From: Alnus glutinosa
Lineage: Eukaryota > Streptophyta > Magnoliopsida > Fagales > Betulaceae
Direction: 5' to 3'
DNA length: 64,000 nt
Assembly (NCBI RefSeq): GCF_958979055.1
Contig: NC_084897.1
Span: forward strand, 20,437,628-20,501,627
The notes under the pieces were generated by a model. The model made no database searches. It had not been told where the DNA came from and worked only from the letters and a program-made list of their open reading frames with translations. The translations under genes were made by a program, and so were the position numbers. Shown here piece after piece: positions 58,326 through 64,000 of this stretch (the stretch's first letter is position 1; every line of letters starts with the position of its first letter).

Positions 58326-60403
58326 GAACAGACAAATCTTTGCATCTTCATTATTCAGAAAAATTGATCCCAGAATTACAAGAATTTATGATCTAGGGAC
58401 TCGTGGTTCCCTAATAACAATCTCAAAAATACATAAAGGAATATCTTCTAGCCATACTTCATCTTGAGGGGCACCAGTAGAAATAGCAGATTTGGCAAGA
58501 ACATGAGCTGCTTCATTGAACTCTCGAGCCACATGAATGAAGGAATAAGTTCTGAAGAAAGCCAAAGTCTGATGAATACCTTCAATAAAATGTCCAAATC
58601 GGGAATAGTGAGGTGGACTAGAATTCACCTCTTTAATAACCTTCAAGGCATCACCTTCAAAGAGCACATAAAAAAAACCCACGTCCTTGGAGAAGAGAAC
58701 TGCATAGGAAGCTGCCATGAATTCTGCTGTATGAGCATCAGTGACCAGGCTTACTGTTAGTCGTTTTGCCCCCAACAGATTACCAAAATAGTCTCTTGCC
58801 ACAATGCCACAACCCACCAAACCAGTCTGTTTATTTAAGGCTGCATCAAAATTTATTTTAACAACTCCTGTGGGGAGGGATTTCAATAGCTAGGCACCTG
58901 TGCAACTCCCAGTGTTGGTGCATGAGTTGGTTCATTCTGCCGCTGCATGCATCTTTTAAAATCATCAATATTAGCCATCGCAGCAGTATATGTCTTATTT
59001 GGATCTTCAACAGTTCCCTCGAATATCCAGGCATTGCGACGGAACCATACTCTCCGAGCTATTGTTGCAAAAGCATCCATCTGGTCTTTATCAAAACGGT
59101 GAAGGCATGCTATAAAAATTTATGGAAAAGAAAAATCAATAAAAGCACACTTTTGGAAGTTTGAAGAGCCAGCGCTCTACACATCCTGAGCAGCAGGACA
59201 GGACCACAGAGCATGGACAATAGTCTCCTCTTCTTGTATGCACCAAGGACAACTATCATCCTCAACCACTTGCCGTCTAAACACGTTCTTCTTTGTAGGG
59301 AGGATGTTGTTGTAGGCACGCCACATAAACATTTTAATTGAGTTAGGTACTGAGAGGTTCCACAGGGATCGCCACATCTCAGGATCCTTCTTCACTAACG
59401 ATGATTGTCCCCATGCTCGTTCTTGTAGTTCCATACCAAGGTGATAAGCACTCCTTACCGAGAAGATCCCATTGGCAGTACCTATCCAAACAAGGCGATC
59501 CGGTGGCAGGCTTGGACTAAGAGGTATCGCAGAAATCACTTTAACCTCCTCTGGATTGAAGCAGTTCTGGAGCAGGGTCATATTCCACGACTTAGAGTCC
59601 CTGTCAATAAGTGTTGCCACCCGAGTATCACTTAGCTGATTAGATTGGGGAGATTGAACCTCATGGGATGTTGGAGTGGGAAGCCACCTATCCCCCCATA
59701 TATTGATTTTGGACCCATCGCCAATTCTCCATATAAGACCTTGCTGGAGCAATTCTCTGGCAGAATGTATGCTTTTCCACGCATAGGAAGGGTTATTCCC
59801 CAATGAAGCCTCCAGGAAAGAGGACATTGGAAAGTACTTAGCCTTAAGAATTCTGCCCAGTAATGAAGTTGGATTTTGAACAAGTCTCCAACCTTGTTTT
59901 GCCAATAAGGCCTTGTTAAAACAAATTAGGTCCCTGAATCCCAGCCCTCCTTGATGTTTGGATCTTCCCATCCTGGCCCAGCTCATCCAGTGAATCCGTG
60001 TGGTATTAGCCATATGAGTCCACCAGAATTGATGCATCAAATTATTTAGATCCTTACATAGAGTAGTTGGCAACATGAAAACACTCATGCTATAAGCTGG
60101 AACTGCCTGGACTACCGCTTTTAAGAGTACTTCCTTGCCCGCTTGGGAGATAAATTTAACTTTCCAGTTTGAGAGTTTGAGCCCCACCTTCTCCTTAATG
60201 TTGTTGAAAGCTTGTGTTTTTGATTTGCCAACCAAAGCCGGCAGTCCCAAGTAGGTGTCAAACCTGTGAGCTTCCGTCAAGCTTGATAAGCTGAGAATCT
60301 CTTCCCTTCTAGAGTGGCTGGTATTTCGACCGAAGAAAATAGAAGTTTTTTGCATGTGGCATTGGTAATATGTTAAATGAGAGTTATGAGACATATATGA
60401 CAT
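58301..60403 (-). mobile_element. 5'-truncated LINE with RNase H domain
   Basis: Read on the minus strand. An open frame from about 60403 to 59177 holds the downstream part of a non-LTR RT (TYLGLPALVGKSK, ISQAGKEVLLKAVVQAVPAY, HQGGLGFRDLICFNKALLAKQ) and a zf-RVT cluster (CPWCIQEEETIVHALWSCP). After short breaks, a frame at 58886-58386 encodes an RNase H fold: VKINFDAALNK, DAHTAEFMAA, FEGDALKVI, then HVAREFNEAAHVLAKSA. An A-tail follows (T-run at about 58302-58325). The RT catalytic core and endonuclease are absent. It belongs to a different LINE lineage from those at 4.5 and 42.6 kb, which show no RNase H. Its stretches are long and mostly open, so it is fairly young. Confidence 0.85.
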
Positions 60404-61071
60404 TTATTTTTTATAGTAAAGTGACCATAGAACCTATTTCAAACAATATTAATCGTTAAGATATTAAGAGGATTAATTAAACCACGTGAAAAAAAAAAAT
60501 TGATTTTCGGAATGTTTTGCGTTGAGATGTAAGAGTATTAATTAAATCACAAGAGCTTCTACACATTCTCTTCTCATCCTTTCCTTATCACCCTTTTATA
60601 ATAAAAATTAATTTTTAAGGAAAAGAGGGTGATAAAGGAGATGAGGGAGGATCTTTAGCATTTCCCTTAAATCACGTTTCGCACTAAACGTTGTGCGAGA
60701 GATACAGACCGTCGCATTTAATTTTAGGGAACGTCCGTCCAATGTCTACGTGTGGTGAGATCATATTGTATGTCACATATTGGGGAATTGATTTGTGGGG
60801 GACAACAAACCGTCCCCCACCACCCCTTTTTAATTTTTTAATAAAAAAAATCAAAAGATGTCCTTTGATGCTCCTATCAGAAGACATATTTTAATTTTTT
60901 TTATTAAAAAATTAATAAAATGGTGATGGGAAACCGAAAACCGTCTCCCGAAAACCGTCTCCCAATGTATCATTTCCCTGTTGATTGGCCCGGCCATCAG
61001 TACTTGGCATTTGGTTCTCAATTTTCAAGGTCCGAGGACGTCATTGCATACGTGGTCTGGATGTTCATCTG
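60404..61071. other. Spacer between LINE and CAD1-B promoter
   Basis: No gene. Repeated GATGGGAAACCG/CCGTCTCCC words near 60930-60965 and GGGGACAACAAACCGTCCCCCACC near 60798 may form local hairpins. Confidence 0.35.
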
Positions 61072-61075
61072 ATAC

Positions 61076-61083
61076 TATAAATA
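61076..61083 (+). promoter_or_regulatory. TATA box of CAD1-B
   Basis: TATAAATA, followed by GGAGACC, lies about 135 bases before the leader intron donor and 330 before the ATG. An ACGTGG word sits about 25 bases upstream (61050). Consistent with a core promoter. Confidence 0.55.
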
Positions 61084-61212
61084 GGAGACCAAAGGAGTAA
61101 TCCTAGCTAGGACAACTGACAAGTTCATTTTCATACTACAAATATATACCATTAGCTTTACTGGCTCATATTATAGAATCTCCCTCTCCCTCACAGTCAC
61201 ACGTGTTCTCAG

Positions 61213-61399
61213 GTGAGCCACTTCCTTGTTGAGACAATCTTGTATATATCGATCTACAATGTTCATGATGTTCATCTATATATATATATATGGTGGCTAC
61301 GAATACGATCGATGTTGATGGATTACTTTCTCTTTTGACCCTATATATTACTCTAATTAAGAATACTGATATTTTACTGCCTTACATATGATGGACTAG
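61213..61399 (+). promoter_or_regulatory. CAD1-B leader intron
   Basis: A donor (TTCTCAG|GTGAGCCAC) and an acceptor (ATGGACTAG|TCAACAATGAGC) border 187 bases just before the start codon. The same junction words occur in CAD1-A, so the leader intron predates the duplication. Confidence 0.55.
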
Positions 61400-61405
61400 T
61401 CAACA

Positions 61406-63028
61406 ATGAGCTCTGAAACTGCAAATGAAAATTGCCTTGGATGGGCCGCAAGAGATGCATCTGGGGTTCTCTCACCTTTCAAATTCAGCCGTAGGTATGT
61501 TTACTTAATTTTCTCCTCGAGGAAGGAAGCTTAATTACATAAACAAAGAGAAAGCCTGCAGTTTGATATAGCATGCATCATTCTTTGCTTGATGATATGG
61601 TGCTGGTGCATAATAAAGATTGATTAACAAGTTCGGAAAAAAAATCATTCAGGGCTGTTGGAAAAGACGATGTTTCTATAAAAATCACGCACTGCGGAAT
61701 GTGTTATGCCGATGTAATTTGGACCAGGAACAAATTTGGAGACTCCAAGTATCCTGTAGTGCCTGGGTATGTGCACTGATTTAATAATATTGAGTAATTC
61801 TTACATTTGAGTACACCAACGTCAATCAATGATCATTCGCATTGCCAGACACGAGATTGCTGGAATTGTGAAAGAGGTAGGTTCCAATGTCCAGCGTTTC
61901 AAAGTTGGCGACCATGTTGGGGTGGGAACTTTTGTCAACTCTTGCAGAGATTGTGAGTATTGTGATGAGGAGCTAGAAGTACATTGTCTAAAGCGAGCTG
62001 TTACCACTTTTAATGCCATCGATGTGGATGGTACAATCACAAAAGGAGGATACTCCAATTCCATTGTTGTCCACAAAAGGCAAGATTTTTATGATGTTAC
62101 TGTGGTTAATGGATGAGGAAATTTGTGCAAATGCCAGAGATGATATGAGGATTATTGGTTTTGTTTTGGTCTTGAATATGCAGGTACTGCAATACGATTC
62201 CTGAAAGCTATCCATTGGCTTCAGCAGCGCCTTTGCTTTGTGCTGGAATTACTGTTTACACTCCCATGATGCGCCATAAGATGAATCAAGCTGGTAAATC
62301 TCTAGGAGTGATTGGCCTTGGTGGTCTTGGTCACATGGCAGTGAAGTTTGGGAAGGCTTTTGGGTTGAACGTGACAGTTCTCAGCACAAGCATATCCAAG
62401 AGAGAGGAAGCCCTGACTCTACTTGGCGCAGACAAATTTGTGATTTCATCTGACCAAGACCAAATGGCTGTAAAATACACAAGGCTTCTTAAAGTTGATA
62501 ACTAACCGCTTGGTTTTGTTGAATTGATGGTCATGAACATTATCTTTTTCTACAGGCCTTGGCTAAGTCATTGGACTTCATAATTGACACAGCATCTGGT
62601 GATCACCCATTTGATCCCTACATTTCGCTTTTGAAGACTTCTGGTGTTCTTGTCCTGGTGGGTGCCCAGAGTGAAGTCAAGTTCAGCGCTAGAGCCCTTT
62701 TGCGTGGTAATTTGACAATTTCAGACTTGAAGTTCATATTTTTAATTTAAGCTAATAGTTGTAGCTTGGGATCGGCGGTTAGAAAAATGGGAGCCTAATG
62801 AACTCTATGCTTGGCTTCTTCTTCTTGGCAGGCAGGATAACTATTTCTGGTAGTGTAACTGGAGGCACGAAAGAGAGACAAGAAATGATAAACTTCTGTG
62901 TTGCGCACGACATTCATCCCAAGATTGAAGTGATTCCAATTCAGTATGCAAATGAAGCTCTTGAGAGGCTGATAAAGAGCGATGTCAAGTACCGGTTTGT
63001 GATTGATATCGAAAACTCCCTGAAATGA
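61406..63028 (+). CDS. CAD1: Cinnamyl alcohol dehydrogenase 1-type enzyme, copy B
   Basis: Six exons (61406-61494, 61653-61766, 61849-62079, 62184-62469, 62556-62706, 62832-63028) join in phase to 355 codons plus TGA. Each exon has exactly the length of its partner in copy A (89, 114, 231, 286, 151, 197). Zinc and cofactor residues are kept: [64 protein letters not shown]. Differences cluster around the structural zinc loop and the strand after it ([34 protein letters not shown]), where copy A is closer to the family. Intron 3 also begins with GC (AAAG|GCAAGA). Introns are much shorter than in copy A. Probably functional, perhaps with altered substrate or expression. Confidence 0.92.
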
Positions 63029-63420
63029 AACCATGTAGAAAAAGAAGGATTCTGTTGCAATCCTCTTCTGATGTTTTGCCCAGCAGTTTTGAATGAAAGT
63101 ATGTTAAGACTTTAGCTGGTTCTAAGAAGTCCATACATAAAAAGAGATCCCAGCATGACTCGATCGGTGTTGTGCTCATAACAGCTTTTGATAATCATAA
63201 ATGTATCTATTTACATTCCAACAAATGCACGTATTTCATTTCGATTCATCCGTGACATAATTCCTTTGATGAGGCACAAGAAGCGTGGACAAAAAGAAAA
63301 GAAGAATCGCGCCTTCAATTCTTTAAAGACCGTTGAAATCGGCAAGCGATCTCGTAGCTAACCTTTTACTTTAATTCTTGGAACGAATCTTCTTGATTTG
63401 GTTCATTAACGTGCTAGTTA
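63029..63420. other. CAD1-B 3' region
   Basis: Probable 3' UTR followed by a short open stretch (about 63243-63360) encoding a Lys/Arg-rich peptide that ends GKRSRS at TAG-C-TAA. I do not recognise it; it may be the tail of a transposon gene. Confidence 0.3.
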
Positions 63421-63920
63421 GAATTGATCTGAAATAATAGATCCCATCGGTGCTGAAAGTCCCGCTGGTCAAATCCTTGAACATGTCGGTCGGTCAATTC
63501 TTCACTCCGCTTAAACAATCCCGTCGGTACTGGAAAGCCCGTCGGTAAATCTCCTGCTGTCATTGACCCCACCGGTAATATACAATGTCTTTTCCTCCTG
63601 TATTTCAATTGTCGAAGATTGGTTGTCATCCTGCTCAACCAATAAGGGATTTCCCACTTGAAGTCTGTGGTCGGAAAGAACCCATTGTTTGGTTCCAACG
63701 GTAAGTGCTTTCCGTTGTTACCCCAGATGCCAACAATCTGACGGCTTGCCACTTTGCCGTACGAACCCGACGGTACGTACTAAACTAGTAACAGGTCCGC
63801 CGACAAAATCTTTCTTGGATATATAATTCCGTCGGTAGTAACACAGTAACTCCATCGGTAATATTCCCTTCGGTAATAATCCCATCAGTAAAAGCCCCGG
63901 TAAGCCCTTGATCGAAGAGG
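63421..63920. repeat. Dispersed CCGTCGGTA short repeats
   Basis: Variants of CCCGTCGGTA/CCATCGGTAAT recur more than ten times (for example 63443, 63510, 63530, 63822, 63852, 63870, 63885), mostly in one orientation, with GACGGTACG once inverted near 63770. This style is known from subterminal regions of CACTA transposons. The element's ends are not in the window. Confidence 0.5.
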
Positions 63921-64000
63921 CTCAAATCGGTCTTCACACGGACCACCATGTGTTTCCTGTTTGCGCCCCAAAGGGGGGGGGTCCTTGTCCTACATCATCC

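Noticed and set aside
1-64000. CRISPR array, operon or prokaryotic gene cluster
   Set aside because: No regularly spaced identical repeats with unique spacers; all supported genes have spliceosomal introns or plant-type families.

Overview
The window is nuclear DNA of a flowering plant, most likely a eudicot and perhaps a woody one. It is AT-rich. Its genes are split by GT-AG introns, their products match land-plant families (thylakoid-lumen proteins, kinesin KIN-1, heme A synthase, cinnamyl alcohol dehydrogenase), and the DNA between them is full of plant-type LINEs, SINEs, MITEs and a miniature LTR element. The species cannot be named from this sequence alone. There is no bacterial or viral gene order and no CRISPR array. 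I saw no intact tRNA or rRNA gene.

Layout: 1-2.5 kb, repeats. 2.57-7.54 kb (minus), PPD6, a PsbP-domain thylakoid-lumen protein in 7 exons, with a 5'-truncated L1-type LINE in intron 2. 8.52-11.90 kb (plus), TLP18.3, a TPM-domain thylakoid protein, head-to-head with PPD6. 13.18-15.25 kb (minus), a GDSL esterase/lipase in 5 exons, followed upstream by a second copy of its first exon only. 16-23.9 kb, a repeat-rich tract holding diverged copies of the KIN-1 upstream region. 23.92-28.17 kb (plus), KIN-1 in 15 coding exons. 29.2-29.8 kb (minus), an unrecognised Lys/His-rich ORF, divergent from a single-exon J-domain gene at 30.4-30.8 kb. 31-35.6 kb, transposons including a 782-bp hAT-like element. 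35.64-39.53 kb (plus), a short-chain dehydrogenase/reductase in 9 exons. 41.25 kb, an orphan first exon of a small basic protein, followed by a TRIM, a SINE and a broken LINE. 45.8-48.1 kb (plus), COX15, whose 5' end carries two apparent frameshifts. 52.3-55.6 and 61.4-63.0 kb (plus), two CAD1-type alcohol dehydrogenases with identical coding-exon lengths. A second LINE with an RNase H domain (minus) lies between them. 63.4-63.9 kb, short CGGTA-type repeats.

The genes do not form a pathway cluster. PPD6 and TLP18.3 both act in the thylakoid lumen and may share a promoter. TLP18.3 next to a GDSL gene repeats what I remember of the Arabidopsis order At1g54780-At1g54790. The two CAD genes are a local duplication. 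All exon joins below were assembled by eye from splice sites, reading-frame phase and family similarity. I found no convincing new system. The best leads are the shared-exon design of the GDSL locus, the GC-AG intron kept in both CAD genes, the COX15 5' lesions, the duplicated KIN-1 upstream region, and several well-delimited elements with target-site duplications.
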